DNA of 64,000 bases, from positions 54,560,501 to 54,624,500 of the forward strand of contig NC_073637.1 in assembly GCF_029407905.1 (NCBI RefSeq), read 5' to 3'. This document shows, one piece after another, positions 1-11,373 of the stretch. The position numbers and the translations under genes are program-made. The notes below the pieces were generated by a model that had not been told where the DNA came from, searched no databases, and worked only from the letters and a program-made list of their open reading frames with translations. How positions within the stretch are numbered: position 1 is the first letter of the stretch; each line of letters opens with the position of its first letter. The stretch comes from Bubalus kerabau (lineage: Eukaryota; Chordata; Mammalia; Artiodactyla; Bovidae).

Positions 1-241
1 GAAAATCCCATGGATGGAGGAGCCTGGTAGGCTGCAGTCCATGGGGTCGCTAAGAGTCAGACACAACTGAGCAACTTCACTTTCACATTTCACTTTCATG
101 CATTGGAGAAGGAAATGGCAACCCACTCCCGTGTTCTTGCCTGGAGAATCCCAGGGACGGGGGAGCCTGGTGGGCTGCCGTCTATGGGGTCGCACAGAGT
201 CTGGACACGACTGAAGCGACTTAGCAGCAGTAGCAGTAGCA
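1..241 (+). mobile_element. Bov-A2 SINE (dimer, cut by window start)
   Basis: Two Bov-A monomers in tandem. The first is already in progress at base 1 and the second starts near 105 with the typical GGAGAAGGAAATGGCAACCC block. The copy ends in an AGC/AGT microsatellite at about 221-241, the usual Bov-A2 tail. Bov-A monomers derive from the BovB LINE and have no coding capacity. A 68-codon open frame inside it is incidental. Confidence 0.9.
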
Positions 242-779
242 TGTCGTGGCTACATTCTGATCAGCATGGAGTTATCTTTTCCAGATGGTGGGGTTTCAGT
301 TATCTATAAGACAGCTCACAGGATATGGCTCAGAATACATCTGTAGCCTTTGAGGAGGAACTAAACATCCTTGACTTTGCTTCGTGATTGCATTATCATC
401 ATTTGGTCACCTTTGACTGTTTTGCTTTGTTTTTGTACATTCGCACATCTTTCTCTGATTAAACTTATTCTTTGGCTAAAGTTTTTCCACAGATAAAAGG
501 CAAGCAGAGGCCATGGGGTGGCAAGGATGATAGGGTCCTTCTCTGTTTCACACAGCTGAGGATGGAAGTAGATGATCAGTCCAACTTGAAATCATGGATG
601 AAGAGTTAAAAGGGGATTGTTTCCTAAAAGAAAGTCAGGGTGTGATTACTTGGAAAAAATATAAATGGATTCTGGATCAGGAAAATAACTGGTAATTATT
701 GATCCATGATTCAAATTTAGATGTCTGACTCTATAAATACTAGATTCTTCCAGCCACACTACACTATGGAATGAATCAC
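242..779. other. AT-rich sequence, nothing assigned
   Basis: No open frame, RNA gene or recognisable repeat was seen here. Confidence 0.5.
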
Positions 780-1010
780 TCCCTCTTTGTTCTTCCATAG
801 CCCTTTGACCATAATGAATATAATTTATTTGTCATTTTGGTTTGTTGTACACATGTTTGTTCCTCTATGAGTAGAAACTGATGATTTTGTATTCATCTCT
901 GTTTAGCTTGTGAGTAGCATCCAGTGGTCTCCAGTGATGTATGCTAGAGTGAATTAGTTGGGACTGGTGCTCAGCAAATACTTGTTTGATTATGAATAAA
1001 TGAGATAATT
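780..1010 (+). mobile_element. L2-like 3' end
   Basis: The order resembles a decayed L2 3' end: a 'gtagaaactgatg...ttttgtattcatctctgt' stretch, then a 'gctcagcaaatacttgtttg' stretch and an AATAAATGA terminus. Divergence is high, so MIR is an alternative. Confidence 0.4.
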
Positions 1011-1814
1011 GAAGTGAATTGTATTTTTAAAACTCTTATTGTGAGTGTGCTTTGTAGTAACAAATTCATATGCTCCTATAAAGTGTTTAAGAGTTTCTTG
1101 GTAGGTTCAACAACTTTGTTTTTACCACAGTAAAATTGGAATTGACTAATGTCTGGTGAAATCTGCAAGATGTCCCTGTACTAAGCCATTTAAATACATA
1201 CATCAAAGTTTACAACTGAGTAAATTTTATTTGCTTGACACTTTTAATGCCTTTAATCACATATTGGCTTTTCTCCAAAACTGGAATTAATAGCTTCTAT
1301 TGTCAATCAATGTTTATAAAACTGCCTGGAGAAATATTGTGTTTTTAATTTCATGTTTTGGGGAGTAAGCAAAGTACTACAGTAATTATTCCCATGAATA
1401 AACTATAACTGTTTTTATCTGTATGTTTATCTTAATATTCTCCTAAATTGTTTACTTCTCTCTACCAAGCCTATATCATTTAGCATGTTAATTCATTTAT
1501 AATCTCTGAATTTTATTTGTTCTGTCATACCCAAACAGCTTTGAATATAAGACATACTTCTGCATTTATATTACTCTAATATTTTATCTGAAGTTTTTAA
1601 GTGAATTTGTCCATCCATGACCATATCAAACCTTTTTTGCCCACATCAGATAAGCTGGCTAAAATTGGATAAAATTTGTATTGCTATAAATAAAGGATAT
1701 TTCAAAGCTAGCTTCCTCTTTAGATATTTTCTACCTCAGCAAGTGTGCTGAATATAACTTATAAAAATAACCTTTGTTGTCAATTTGCTTAGCAGCATAA
1801 ATAATCTCATTAGA
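1011..1814. other. AT-rich sequence, nothing assigned
   Basis: Low-GC sequence without credible open frames or recognised repeats. Confidence 0.5.
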
Positions 1815-1945
1815 TATTCCAAAAACCCTAAAGAAACATTTACTATCCCATTTTACATATATAGAAACTTACATAATTTCACTCGAGTCACTCAGCTCCA
1901 AAGTGGCATGTGGATGAATGCTTGCTTTTATACTCAGCCTATAAA
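1815..1945 (-). mobile_element. MIR-like fragment
   Basis: Shows the MIR core in reverse complement: 'cccattttacatatatagaaact' followed by 'gtcactcagctccaaagtggca', matching the usual order of the MIR central region. Heavily diverged. Confidence 0.4.
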
Positions 1946-3525
1946 AACTTGGAGTTTTCTAAAAGGCAAGCATGCATGCCCCACTTCTGCAAGGAACCAT
2001 CTTGATTTGGTGGTGGAGGTGCCAGGCAAAGCTGACATGGAGCCTTGGGGAGATGGTGAGCCTGAGTGAACAGTGGGGACTGCTCAATTAACCTGCAGTA
2101 CAATCTGATGCATCCAAAGATGAAGTAGCCCAGCAAGGAAAGTGCAATAGCAGTAGAAACCCCAGAATCCAGCTTGCTTATAAGCACAGGTAGGACACTC
2201 TAGTCTCCAGATAGACTTAGCAGACACTTAGGTGGATGTGGTTCTGGGTGAGCAGGTAGGTTAAACGCCATCAAGATCCCACTATTCCCATGGTATTGTC
2301 TCATCTGAAAGAAAGCAGCAGGTCTACCAGTGAATTTTGATTAATTTGATTTGTTTCTACCTGGATATGCTATAAGTTAGTCATTAAAAATATACCTTAA
2401 TTTTTGTTCTAGTCAATAAAATTCATTTATCTCTAGAATCCTAAACTATAAGAATCCCACAGATGTTACTTTTTACATTAAAGAATAGAAAAGCTATTAG
2501 GGAGAAATGAATGGAAGAAGTCAAGAAAGTACTGGAAATCATGTAAAATAAGAATTTAAAACAACATTAAGGAAACAACAAAAATAATCTTGAAATTAAA
2601 TAGTTCCCTTACTACATTAAGTAATTTAGTTTTGCCCAGACATCCTACATATTACATCTATGTTAAATTCAAAAATTGCTCTTATTTTTCATTTTTATTT
2701 AATGACACATATCTACCTGCCAAATTAGGGAGAGGCTATATATTATATATTTTGTTCAGTGAAAACTTTAAATGCCTCACTGAATTGAATAATGTCCTTG
2801 TTTCACTAATGTTTGAAGTCCTTAATAATAAGTCTTTAATGATCATATTCCTTGTAAATTTCTTTCAGAATAATATAAGGTATAATAATGTTTATTTATA
2901 GAAACTCTTGTCACCATATACAGGTCAAACCATTTGGCCAACCAAGAAAGCATTCACAAGCATTTTCATTACTTCTCCCTTGATAAATTATCATAAATAA
3001 ATGAAGCATTCTGTTGTAAATGATCTATTGTTAAAAAACAAACAATAAGCATTTTGGTAACGGGTATAAATGAAAATTCAACAAGAGTTTGAGAAACTGT
3101 TGACACAATTTTTAAAGGTGAAATTTGTAAGTGTTATCATTTCCATGACGTTTTTAAGATCATCAGTGCATTGTGTAATACATAAGTGGTGCTTAGTTTA
3201 CCAAATCATGAAAAACAACTTAAAGAGCAGCAATGACTGATCATAAATAAAAATTATAAATACAACAGAAGTCTCTTTGACTTGACCTTCTCTATTATAG
3301 GTTTTGTAGAAATAATGTCACTATTTTGACTTCACATTTATTTTTATACTATCATTAAATAGTCATTGTTGATCAACTTAATAATATAAAACACAAGTAA
3401 ATTTAAGAAAACACATTGGTTTAATAAATTTTTACAATTCTCCACTGAGGAATATATACACCTAAAGTTTCATATAAACTTCAAAATGTTAAAAATATTT
3501 CCTAAAAAAAAATCCTTTCTCAATC
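1946..3525. other. Unassigned AT-rich DNA with a GC-richer patch at 1975-2290
   Basis: The patch at about 1975-2290 has clearly higher GC than its surroundings and an 82-codon minus-strand open frame (1939-2187) with one hydrophobic stretch. I do not recognise it and see no supporting gene structure. The remainder is AT-rich and holds nothing I can name. Confidence 0.4.
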
Positions 3526-3547
3526 TTTTTTTTTTTTTTTTTTTTTT
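3526..3547. repeat. Poly-T tract
   Basis: An uninterrupted run of 22 T. It could be the tail of a minus-strand retroelement, but no element body is recognisable on its right. Confidence 0.8.
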
Positions 3548-3774
3548 ACTTTGGCTACTCTTCCTAGAAATTAAAAAAAAGAACCATGGCTATACTTACC
3601 ATTTTTTATACTACATATTTGGAGGAATCTATATTGAAATCATAGGTCATTTTTAGTGAATATTTTAGAGTTCAGGCAAAAGAATGCTGAGAACAAAATT
3701 TCTTAAAATTGTTTACCTTTTTCTGAGTCTTCAAATAAAACAGTTTTTTTTTTTTCACCATAATCCCTCAGTTT
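3548..3774. other. AT-rich sequence, nothing assigned
   Basis: No gene or clear repeat. Confidence 0.5.
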
Positions 3775-4400
3775 TTTGTTCCATCAATATTTATTGAATG
3801 TCTACTATGCACCAGACACAGTTTAGATGCTCTAAAATGTACACTGAATAAAAATCAAATCCCTTCCCTCCTATAGCTTATAGTGGGAAAGTCAGACAAG
3901 AAACAAATACATTATATGAAGTCACATGCTCTGTAGAAAATACAGCATGTAAAGAGAAAGCGTGAAACATTTGTGGAATGAGAAGTACTTAGATGCACAT
4001 TTAAGACCAGAACAAAAGGGCTGGCTGATAAGGGGCAGGAAGAAGAGAGAAGGCAAAACTCACTCCTATAATTTTGAGGCTGAGCAGAATTAAATGTAGC
4101 TGCCATTGTCTAAGCTTGGAGGAAGACAGGGGATGTAATTAGTATTGAGAAACATGAATTTATGTTTTGCACATCTTAAACTTAAAAAAGCAGTCCAAGA
4201 GGAGATGTTAAATAGGACACTGGATATATGTGTCTGGTATTCAGATAGAGGGGCAGAACTCATGTATAATTTCAGTAATCAACATATACATGGTTTTCTA
4301 TGTAATCTTTTTAGGAAACAAATTTATATTTCTTTCACATATTGGGTGGGGGAGATTTCAACATTTTATATCTGTATGGCTGATAGGATCAGATAGGAGT
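3775..4400 (-). mobile_element. L2 LINE, 3' region
   Basis: Begins with the reverse complement of the L2 3' terminus ('atttattgaatgtctactatg', 'caccagacacag'), followed by the 'cccttccctcctatagcttata' block. Near 4200-4295 it continues into a stretch resembling L2 ORF2 antisense ('ggacactggatatatgtgtctgg', 'cagtaatcaacatatac'). Old and non-functional. Confidence 0.6.
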
Positions 4401-4578
4401 CCCTTCTTTCCACCAACTCACAATCTGCATAACTTGGAATGGTTACAAAATTCTAAGACTTCTGCCTCATAAATCTTCTTTCCTATCCTTTCTTTTGCAA
4501 AACAGTGTTTGAAAACAACTGAAATAAAAACAGACATAATAATAATTTGAGAGAGAGCTCAGAAGTAATTGAATAGTC
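4401..4578. other. AT-rich sequence, nothing assigned
   Basis: Short spacer between the L2 relic and the BovB fragment. Confidence 0.5.
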
Positions 4579-5022
4579 CATCAGTTCAGTTCAGTTCAGT
4601 CGCTCAGTCGTGTCTGACTCTTTGCAACCCTGTGACTCTTTGCAGCACACCAGGCCTCCCTGTCCATCACCAACTCCCAGAGTTTACAAAACTCATGTCC
4701 ATTGAGTCAGTGATGCCATTCAAACACCTCATCCTCTGGCGTCCCCTTCTCCTCCATTCTTCAGTCTTTCCCAGCATCAGGGTCTTTTCAAATGAGTCAG
4801 TTCTTCACAACAGGTGGCCAAAGTATTGGAGTTCCAGCTTCAGCATCAGTCCTTCCAATGAATATTCAGGGCTGATTTTTTTTAGGATGGACTGGTTGAA
4901 TCTTCCTGAAGTCCAAGGGACTCTCAAGAGTCTTCTCCAACACCGCAGTTCAAAAGCATCAATTCTTCGGTGCTCAGCTTTCTTTATAGTCCAACTCTCA
5001 CATCCATAGCTTAAACTAATTA
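4579..5022 (-). mobile_element. BovB (RTE) LINE, 5'-truncated 3' end
   Basis: The left edge carries the reversed BovB tail, repeats of TCAGT. To the right runs the antisense of the C-terminal part of the BovB ORF. The minus-strand frame 4805-5041 encodes the recognisable GCESWTIKKAEHRRIDAFEL segment and the RLLRVPW and SILKKISPEYSLEGLMLKL blocks that follow the reverse transcriptase domain. Only about 0.45 kb of the roughly 3-kb-plus element remains, so it is inactive. Confidence 0.9.
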
Positions 5023-5464
5023 AAAAAAAATCTCCAAACATGAAATGATAATACTCTTTTTAAATACACCACTGTAAAAATATAGCCAATTCTCTTTTTG
5101 GGCTGTTCTCAGCTTTTAAATTCACATTTGTAAGCTGCACTAGATAATTTATATTTAGGAATGTTCTTTGTCAGATTAAGGAAAACTAGTTTTAATTATC
5201 CACATGTTTTCCCCAAACTCTTCTTGTGTCCAATTCCTATAATGATAAATTTGATGCCTGTGGGTAGGAATGTGAACTTTAGTTATAAACAGAATAAAGG
5301 CTTAGTTTTGAACCTTAACTGAATAAGGAGTTAAGGTTCAAAACTAACTGAATAGCAAGATATTGTGTAATCTGTTCAAGTTCACATCATCTCTAGGAAT
5401 GGACAATAGGTGATTTTTTTTTTTTTTTAGCACTTACAGTATGAAAGTCTATATTTATTCAATA
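5023..5464. other. AT-rich sequence with short local repeat
   Basis: No gene. At 5292-5352 the run 'ggcttagttttgaaccttaactg' is followed by its own reverse complement ('gttaaggttcaaaactaactg'), a short imperfect inverted repeat that could form a hairpin. Confidence 0.5.
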
Positions 5465-5640
5465 GTCCACAGATGTTTCTTGAACATCTACTTTGGGTTG
5501 AACAATGCCTTGGTATTTAAAATACATCAAGAAGAAGTCAGATCTAGAAGCATGAGCTTCTAGAAAGGTGAGCTATTTGTAAAAGTACTACTAAAAACAA
5601 GCTAAAATATTAGTTCAAATAATTAGATGAAATCCCTGTA
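5465..5640 (-). mobile_element. L2-like 3' end
   Basis: Reverse complement of an L2-type terminus: 'cttgaacatctactttgggt' with AATACATCAAG downstream. Weak similarity. Confidence 0.4.
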
Positions 5641-5711
5641 AAATCAGATACATACAAGCTAGACAACCATTGTTATTTCTACTAGGGTTGCAATTGGTGG
5701 GCATGTGTGTA

Positions 5712-5921
5712 GGTGTGTTAGTCTCTCAGTTGTGTCTGACTCTTTGCAATCCCATGGACTGTATAGCCCACCAGGCTCCTCTGTCCATGGCATTCTCCAG
5801 GCAAAAATGCTGGTGTGGGTAACCATTCCCTTCTCCAGAGGATCATCCTGACTCAGGGATGGAACAGGGGTCTCCTGCATTGCAGGTCAATTCATTACCT
5901 TCTGAGCCACTGGGGGGCTAA
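5712..5921 (-). mobile_element. Bov-tA SINE
   Basis: Read on the minus strand it has a tRNA-derived head at 5843-5921, ending near 'gagccactggggggc', followed by a Bov-A monomer. The head keeps degenerate RNA polymerase III A and B boxes. The 73-codon minus frame across it is meaningless. Confidence 0.9.
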
Positions 5922-5929
5922 ACAGGCTA

Positions 5930-6130
5930 GAAAAGGCAACCAGGAAGTATCCTAGCTCTATCATTTAAAACATTCAACAGTTACTGATTTTTTTTTTTTA
6001 CTTCATTTTCATCATTTGTAAAATTTAAATAATTACCTACCTTGTCTAGAGTATTGTGAGTTTTGAATATGTTACTAAATGTACTTTAGATGAATCCTAG
6101 GACATAATAAACTCTCAATAAATGTTACCC
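5930..6130 (+). mobile_element. MIR SINE
   Basis: Core and 3' end in order: 'cattttcatcatttgtaaaa', 'aataattacctaccttgtct', then 'aataaactctcaataaatgtt'. This is the typical MIR terminus. Confidence 0.6.
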
Positions 6131-6202
6131 TTTAGTATCATCTACCCTTTTATTCAGTATTGGATTGGAGTTCCTACTCATGCAATAAGAAAATAATCGT
6201 GC

Positions 6203-6361
6203 ATCGAACCTGGACTGGCAACTCATTTCATACATGATATTTTACATGTTTCAATGCCATTCTCCCAAATCTTCCCACCCTCTCCCTCTCCCACAGAGTC
6301 CATAAGACTGTTCTATACATCAGTGTCTCTTTTGCTGTCTCGTACACAGGGTTATTGTTTT
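6203..6361 (-). mobile_element. L1-BT 3' fragment
   Basis: Reverse complement of the L1-BT ORF2/3'UTR junction. It matches 43120-43290 of the large L1 copy in this window, including 'cacagagtccataagactg' and 'gctgtctcgtacacaggg'. Both ends are missing, including the poly-A. Confidence 0.85.
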
Positions 6362-6496
6362 TAAAACAAGATTTTGAAAAATAAAACTGCTATTATGATA
6401 AAATATTTCAAGAAAATCTTCAGAAAATTTTAATTTACAAGAAAAGCTCAATTACTCACCATGGTAGCAAATATATACAGTGCCAAGAATACATAT

Positions 6497-6783
6497 CAGA
6501 GAAGGCAATGGCACCCCACTCCAGTACTCTTGCCTGGAAAATCCCATGGATGGAGGAGCCTGAAAAGCTGCGGTCCATGGGGTCGCTGAGGGTCGGACAG
6601 GACTGAGTGACTTCCCTTTCACATTTCACTTTCATGCATTGGAGAAGGAAATGGCAACCCACTCCAGTGTTCTTGCCTGGAGAATCCCAGGGACGGGGGA
6701 GCCTGGTGGGCTGCCGTCTATGGGGTCGCACAGAGTCGGACACGACTGAAGTGACTTAGCAGCAGCCGCAGCAGCAGCAGCAG
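6497..6783 (+). mobile_element. Bov-A2 SINE
   Basis: Complete dimer: monomer one from 'gagaaggcaatggcacccc', monomer two from 'ggagaaggaaatggcaaccc' near 6640, and a (GCA)n tail to 6783. Confidence 0.93.
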
Positions 6784-6971
6784 GACTAAATATAACAAAT
6801 TATTATAAGACATTTATAAATATTATAAAACTCAGTGGAATAAAAGAGAAACAATGTAGAGATATACCATTTTAATGGGTGTGATGAGTTAATTTGTTTT
6901 AAAAATCCTTTTAAAAGCAACTTATTATAATTGAAGTTAAAATAATAATAGAGAATATATATGCTTATGTA

Positions 6972-7247
6972 TGCTGCTGCTGCTGCTGTTAAGTCGCTTC
7001 AGTCGTGTCCAACTCTGTGCGACCCCATAGACGGCAGACCACCAGACTCCCCCGTCCCTGGGATTCTTAAGGCAAGAACACTGGGGTTGCCATTTCCTTC
7101 TCCAATGCATGAAAGTGAAAACTGAAAGTGAAGTCTCTCAGTCGTGTCCAACTCTTAGCAACCCCATGGACTGCAGCCTACCAGGCTCCTCCATCCATGG
7201 GATTTTCCAGGCAAGAGTACTGGAGTGGATTGCCATTGCCTTCTCTC
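6972..7247 (-). mobile_element. Bov-A2 SINE with 11-bp TSD
   Basis: Starts with (TGC)n, the reversed tail, and runs through both monomers to 'ttgccattgccttctct'. Flanked by a perfect target-site duplication, ATGCTTATGTA, at 6961-6971 and 7248-7258. Confidence 0.95.
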
Positions 7248-7306
7248 ATGCTTATGTAACTTAAAAAGCTGGTTTTGACAGGCACAGAGAAGGTATATGA
7301 GAGGTT

Positions 7307-7404
7307 TCCTTCCCCACGGGATCTTCCCAACCCAGGGATGGAACCCGGGTCTCCCGCATTGTAGACAGACGCTTTACCGTCTGAGCCACCAGGGAAGTCC
7401 ATAG
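7307..7404 (-). mobile_element. Bov-tA SINE, tRNA-derived head only
   Basis: Only the tRNA-derived portion remains, from 'gggatcttcccaacccaggg' to 'gagccaccagggaagtcc'. GAGAGGTT at 7299-7306 and 7405-7412 may be its TSD, which would make this a very short insertion rather than a deletion product. Confidence 0.8.
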
Positions 7405-7450
7405 GAGAGGTTAGGCAATTTTAAATATTATATATCTTTATACATGACTT

Positions 7451-7663
7451 GAAAGTGCTAGTCACTCAGTTGTGTCCAACTCTTTGGGACACCATGGACT
7501 GTAGCCTGCCGGGCTCCTCTGTCCATGGAATTCTTCAGGCAAGAACACTGGAGTGGGTTGCCATTACCTTCTCCTGGGTATCTTCCTGATCCAAGGATTG
7601 AATCCCAGGTCTTCTGCATTGCAGACAGTCTCTTTAACCACTGAGCCACCAGGGAAGACACTG
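7451..7663 (-). mobile_element. Bov-tA SINE with 11-bp TSD
   Basis: Bov-A body on the left and tRNA head on the right, ending at 'gagccaccagggaag'. The flanks carry the duplication ATACATGACTT at 7440-7450 and 7664-7674. Confidence 0.93.
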
Positions 7664-7674
7664 ATACATGACTT

Positions 7675-8084
7675 AAACACCAAAACATATAATAGTTGTA
7701 TAGAGGGTGCTTTTTTTTTCCTTAAAAGAGAGTGCTTTTCATGTAAGATTAATCAAGTAGGCCAATGGAAGAAAATGGCAAGAACAGAAGCACTTATATG
7801 TGAATATAAGCCATTGATACATACAAATCACTCAGGAAGAGGTTAGTAAATCATGTTGAAATAATTAGCTATCTCCCTGAAAGTTAGTGCTCTGTCTCAT
7901 AAAGAAAGACAAATTCTATATGTTAATGACCTAAATGTAAAAAGCATTTTGGAAACATTTCTTCAAAAAAGGTAAAATGCTTTAATCACACAAAAAAATT
8001 AATCTTATCTCAAATTAAAACTATAGCAAAAGCACACCAGTAACAATATTAAGCTACAAAAAAAAAAAAAGGCAACAGAAAAAG
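7675..8084. other. AT-rich sequence, nothing firm
   Basis: No gene. The A-rich part from about 7900 may belong to the old L1 that becomes recognisable at 8085. Confidence 0.4.
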
Positions 8085-8360
8085 GTAAAAGGAGTCATAG
8101 ATTGGCAGAAGATATTTGTAATACATTTATGAAGGGCAATGGACTCAAAATTCATTCCACAAATCAGTAAGAAAAACAGCCACAAGACCATTTCAGACAT
8201 TGCAAATATATAAATAGGTGATTCACAGAAGAGGAAACAGGAATGACCAAAAATAAAAGTGACAATCTTGCCATTATGCATGAAGGGTGAATTTAAATAA
8301 TGATACAGCATTTTACATTTGTCAGATTGACACAGTTTGGCAATGTTGAAAATGCTGTTG
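8085..8360 (+). mobile_element. Old L1 (L1M-type) ORF2 fragment
   Basis: Matches the C-terminal ORF2 region of old mammalian L1s in order: 'ggcagaagatatttgtaata', 'cacaaatcagtaagaaaaac', 'ggtgattcacagaagaggaa', then 'tgtcagattgacacagtttgg'. The frame is destroyed. Confidence 0.65.
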
Positions 8361-8886
8361 GGGGCGAGGGGAAATGAAAATGTAAATCCGGTTCATTGAG
8401 TGGCTCACCACTGAGAAGGGCATATTTCAGGCATTCTCCCAGGCAGAGAGAAAACTCAGCTAAGTGACTTTGTAACTCTTAATTGAGTATCAACCTCTGA
8501 TGTAAAAAATGCACAAAACTAAGCTATAATTTGTCCATTGAAAGCATTTTCTGTCATATACATTTTAAAGTAAGGGTTTGCCTTCCTGGAATCACAATAC
8601 TTCATGAATCAGAAACAATAAGCAGAGCAATTCTATGTGAACAGGAATTAGGAAAGCAAAGCAGTTCTAAGTGAACAGGAATTAGGAAATGGAACCGTTA
8701 TTCTGATTTAGACCAAGTATCCAACATAACCTCCTCACATTTGGTATCCTGTGGCGCTTGTGTTGCAATACACAGTTCCTTATTTCGAGATTAAAATTTC
8801 AGATGTGACAATCCTAGAACATCAGCGAACAGATGAGAAGAATATTAAAGTCCCCTAGCAGCTGTATGATCGGATTATATACTATT
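8361..8886. other. Unassigned sequence with a short direct repeat
   Basis: No gene. 'gaacaggaattaggaaa' occurs at about 8639-8655 and again at about 8673-8689, a short local duplication. The rest is featureless. Confidence 0.5.
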
Positions 8887-8893
8887 ATACTAG

Positions 8894-9118
8894 ATAGGGG
8901 GCGGGGGCTTTCCCTGATGGCTCAGTAGCTGAAAAATCCACCTGCCATGCAGGAATCACAGGAGACGTTGATTCAATCCCTGGGTCAGCAAGATCGGCTG
9001 GAGGAGGAAATGGCAACTCACTCCAATATTCTTACCTAAAAAATCCCATGGACAGAGGAGCCTGGCAGGCTATAGTCCACAGAGTTGCAAAGAATCAGAT
9101 ATGACTGAGTGACTAGGC
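8894..9118 (+). mobile_element. Bov-tA SINE
   Basis: tRNA head from 'ggctttccctgatggctcag' and Bov-A body to 'gactgagtgacta'. A short duplication, ATACTAG, flanks it at 8887-8893 and 9119-9125. Confidence 0.9.
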
Positions 9119-9125
9119 ATACTAG

Positions 9126-9597
9126 GTTAGACACATTTTCAAGAACCTAAACTAGAATTTATGTATGTATAAAATACATATTAGGCTTTAATCCACAAGA
9201 AAAAGATCAAATAGATCAAACATTTCCACAATTCTAATTACTTGTGTGTACTCTTTAAAGGTCTCCCAAAAGCATGTGGCAACTATCATTCAAAGATCAC
9301 ACTCAATCTCACTTCAAGGTCCTCAACATTCAGTTAAAAATGCCAATTTATGACTTTGGAGATAAGTTGAGATCTCAGTTTCTCAGTTTGCTTATAATTT
9401 ACTCTTACATTCATTAAATGCATATGAATATAAAATTCTATTTTGTCTTTATATATGAAACTAATAGACTTGGCTGAAATATGTTAGTGTTTTTACATTT
9501 GAATTATATATTAAAGCTTAAGGAAAATACTCCTAATATAGGAAAAAAGAAATTTTGCCTTTCTGAAGAACAGCATGAAAGTCACATGAGCAAGTAT
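9126..9597. other. AT-rich sequence, nothing assigned
   Basis: No gene or clear repeat. Confidence 0.5.
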
Positions 9598-9735
9598 ACA
9601 AGTTTTGAAGTGAAAAAAGAGTAGAGGTTGAATTCTGATTCTGCTATCTAACAGCAATACCCTACTTAAGTTAGTTTTGCTTGCTTTTTCTTCATTATCT
9701 CATTTTAGACTTGGAAATATAATCCCCTCTCTCTC
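9598..9735 (+). mobile_element. MIR SINE
   Basis: Decayed MIR: 'ggttgaattctgattctgct', 'aacagcaataccctacttaag' and 'ttcttcattatctcatttta' follow the MIR order. Confidence 0.5.
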
Positions 9736-9739
9736 AATA

Positions 9740-10165
9740 ACGTTTGGGTCCTATGTGTCCTCTATTGGTACGTAAAAATTGTGTAGTCCTTCCCCACACT
9801 GAATCTGGCCTGGTCTGTGGCTTGAATTAACCAGTTGAAGGTAAGACTGAAGAATCTAGATATTAAAGACTTCAAGCTTCTACTTTTGACCTTTTGGAGT
9901 ACCTGAGCTACTACAAAGAAATCTAGTTACCCTCTGGAAAGATCAAGTGGAAAGGGGACATGAAGAAGGAGAGTTTCTGAGTGTGTACAAATGGCAAAGA
10001 AGCCTGGCCATCCCAGTATTACATTAGAGGCCCCAGCAAACATCTGTCTGGAACCACATAAAGAATTAAGTGAGATGACCAGAACTCCCTAGCTAAACCG
10101 AGTCAATCCACAGACCCTTGAGACACATTGAATGATTGCTGTTTTAAGCCATCAAATTAATTAAA
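9740..10165 (+). mobile_element. MLT1-type (ERVL-MaLR) LTR relic
   Basis: The 3' end 'atgattgctgttttaagcca' is characteristic of MLT1 LTRs. Upstream, 'gggtcctatgtgtcctct' and a middle part with 'catctgtctggaaccac' are compatible. Non-coding. Confidence 0.5.
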
Positions 10166-10239
10166 AAAAAAGGAAAAAATAAGCCAAAAACAAAAACCTA
10201 AATATGAAAAACATTTTATCAAAATATTTTGTAGAGCCT

Positions 10240-10690
10240 TCAACTCATTCATTAAAATAGAATTTGTTGAGCTTCTATTATGAGCCAGACCCTATAATAA
10301 GGATAGAGTGGTGAACTCAAACAGTAAAACATTTCTATATAAAATTAGAGTCTAGTAGAATTATATACATGAAGACAAAATGATTACAATGAAGTGCTGT
10401 GATGGAAAGTTACAAATACTGTGAGGAAGTGTTATATGAACAAGACCATCATGCAGAATCCTGAAAAGGTTAGATTGGAATTGACACCAGGAGAAATAGA
10501 GGCTAAGTAGGCAAAGTCACAGTGGAAGATGCATGGTGTGGTGGAAGGGAAAGCTTGTGCAAATATTCTTTAGCTACCGAGACTGGAGCACTGTGAGTAA
10601 AGGTGAAAGGAGAATGAGTTTGATTAAGGCCAGATTAGGATGAGCTTTGCAGACCATGGTAAAGGAGAACTGATTTAGCTACAAAGAGCG
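10240..10690 (-). mobile_element. L2 LINE, 3' region
   Basis: Starts with the reversed L2 terminus ('ttgttgagcttctattatg', 'agccagaccctataataagg'), continues with the 'gaagtgctgtgatggaaagtt' block, and reaches antisense ORF sequence ('ggccagattaggatgagctttg'). Confidence 0.6.
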
Positions 10691-10867
10691 TACCCTCAAT
10701 TTCTTTCTAATTATATATAGAATGATCTAACTCTTACCTTAAGAGGGTTATTTTTTTATGATTCAAGTTTGTCTTTTTGAGGGAGGACAGTCTTATAGAA
10801 ATGGATTTACAAGTCACACTTGAATTTCACTGAGTGCAAATAATCAGAAGCTGCATATCAGAATTCA

Positions 10868-10889
10868 GTGTGTGTGTGTGTGTGTGTGT
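10868..10889. repeat. (GT)11 microsatellite
   Basis: Perfect GT dinucleotide repeat of 22 bases in otherwise non-repetitive DNA. Confidence 0.95.
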
Positions 10890-10969
10890 ATTTAAAGGTC
10901 TTTTTTCACTTCTGATGCAAAGGATCCATAGACATTGGTATTACGGAAACACAGGTCTAGAGGAGCAAA

Positions 10970-11175
10970 AGCTAAGTATATGTACTGTTTACTTTATCTG
11001 CTTTATCTCACTTAATCCTCACAGTTCTGGGGCTTTCTCCATTTTATAACTAAAAAGGCAGAAATAAATGAAATTCAACAGCATAACTAAGTTGCAGAGT
11101 TAGCAAGTAGGGTAGTTGAAATTCTAATGCAAGCAACTTGACTCCAGAACCCATCCTTTGAAGCCATCAACCACA
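10970..11175 (-). mobile_element. MIR SINE
   Basis: Reverse-complement MIR: 'atctcacttaatcctcacag', 'tccattttataact', 'aagttgcagagttagcaagt', 'gactccagaacccatc'. These are the expected blocks in the expected order. Confidence 0.6.
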
Positions 11176-11221
11176 GTAGACATTAATCCCATCTTTAATA
11201 CTGACTTGAACAAGTGGTTTA

Positions 11222-11346
11222 AGTTTCTCCTTCTTCTTTTTCTTTTTGGCATGTGGGATTGTAGTTCCCCAACCAGGGATCAAACTCATGCCCTGGTAGA
11301 GGAAGTGCAGAGTCTTAATCACTAGACTGTGCAAGGACACTGGACT
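11222..11346 (-). mobile_element. CHR-type tRNA SINE (cetartiodactyl)
   Basis: Reverse complement of the older cetartiodactyl tRNA-derived SINE: T-rich start, 'ggcatgtgggattgtagttc', 'cccaaccagggatcaaactc', 'gcagagtcttaatcactaga'. It lacks any Bov-A block, which separates it from Bov-tA. Confidence 0.75.
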
Positions 11347-11373
11347 ACCCTATTTATTTAGTCACTTTAAACA

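Noticed and set aside
1939..2187. 82-codon minus frame with a hydrophobic segment, possible small membrane protein
   Set aside because: No recognised family, and a single hydrophobic stretch is weak evidence for a gene.
4569..5009. 146-codon plus-strand frame
   Set aside because: It is the antisense of the BovB C-terminal region; similar antisense frames occur over every BovB copy here.
5700..7700. CRISPR-like array of regularly repeated units
   Set aside because: The repeats are Bov-A2 and Bov-tA SINEs in both orientations with irregular spacing; the genome is mammalian.
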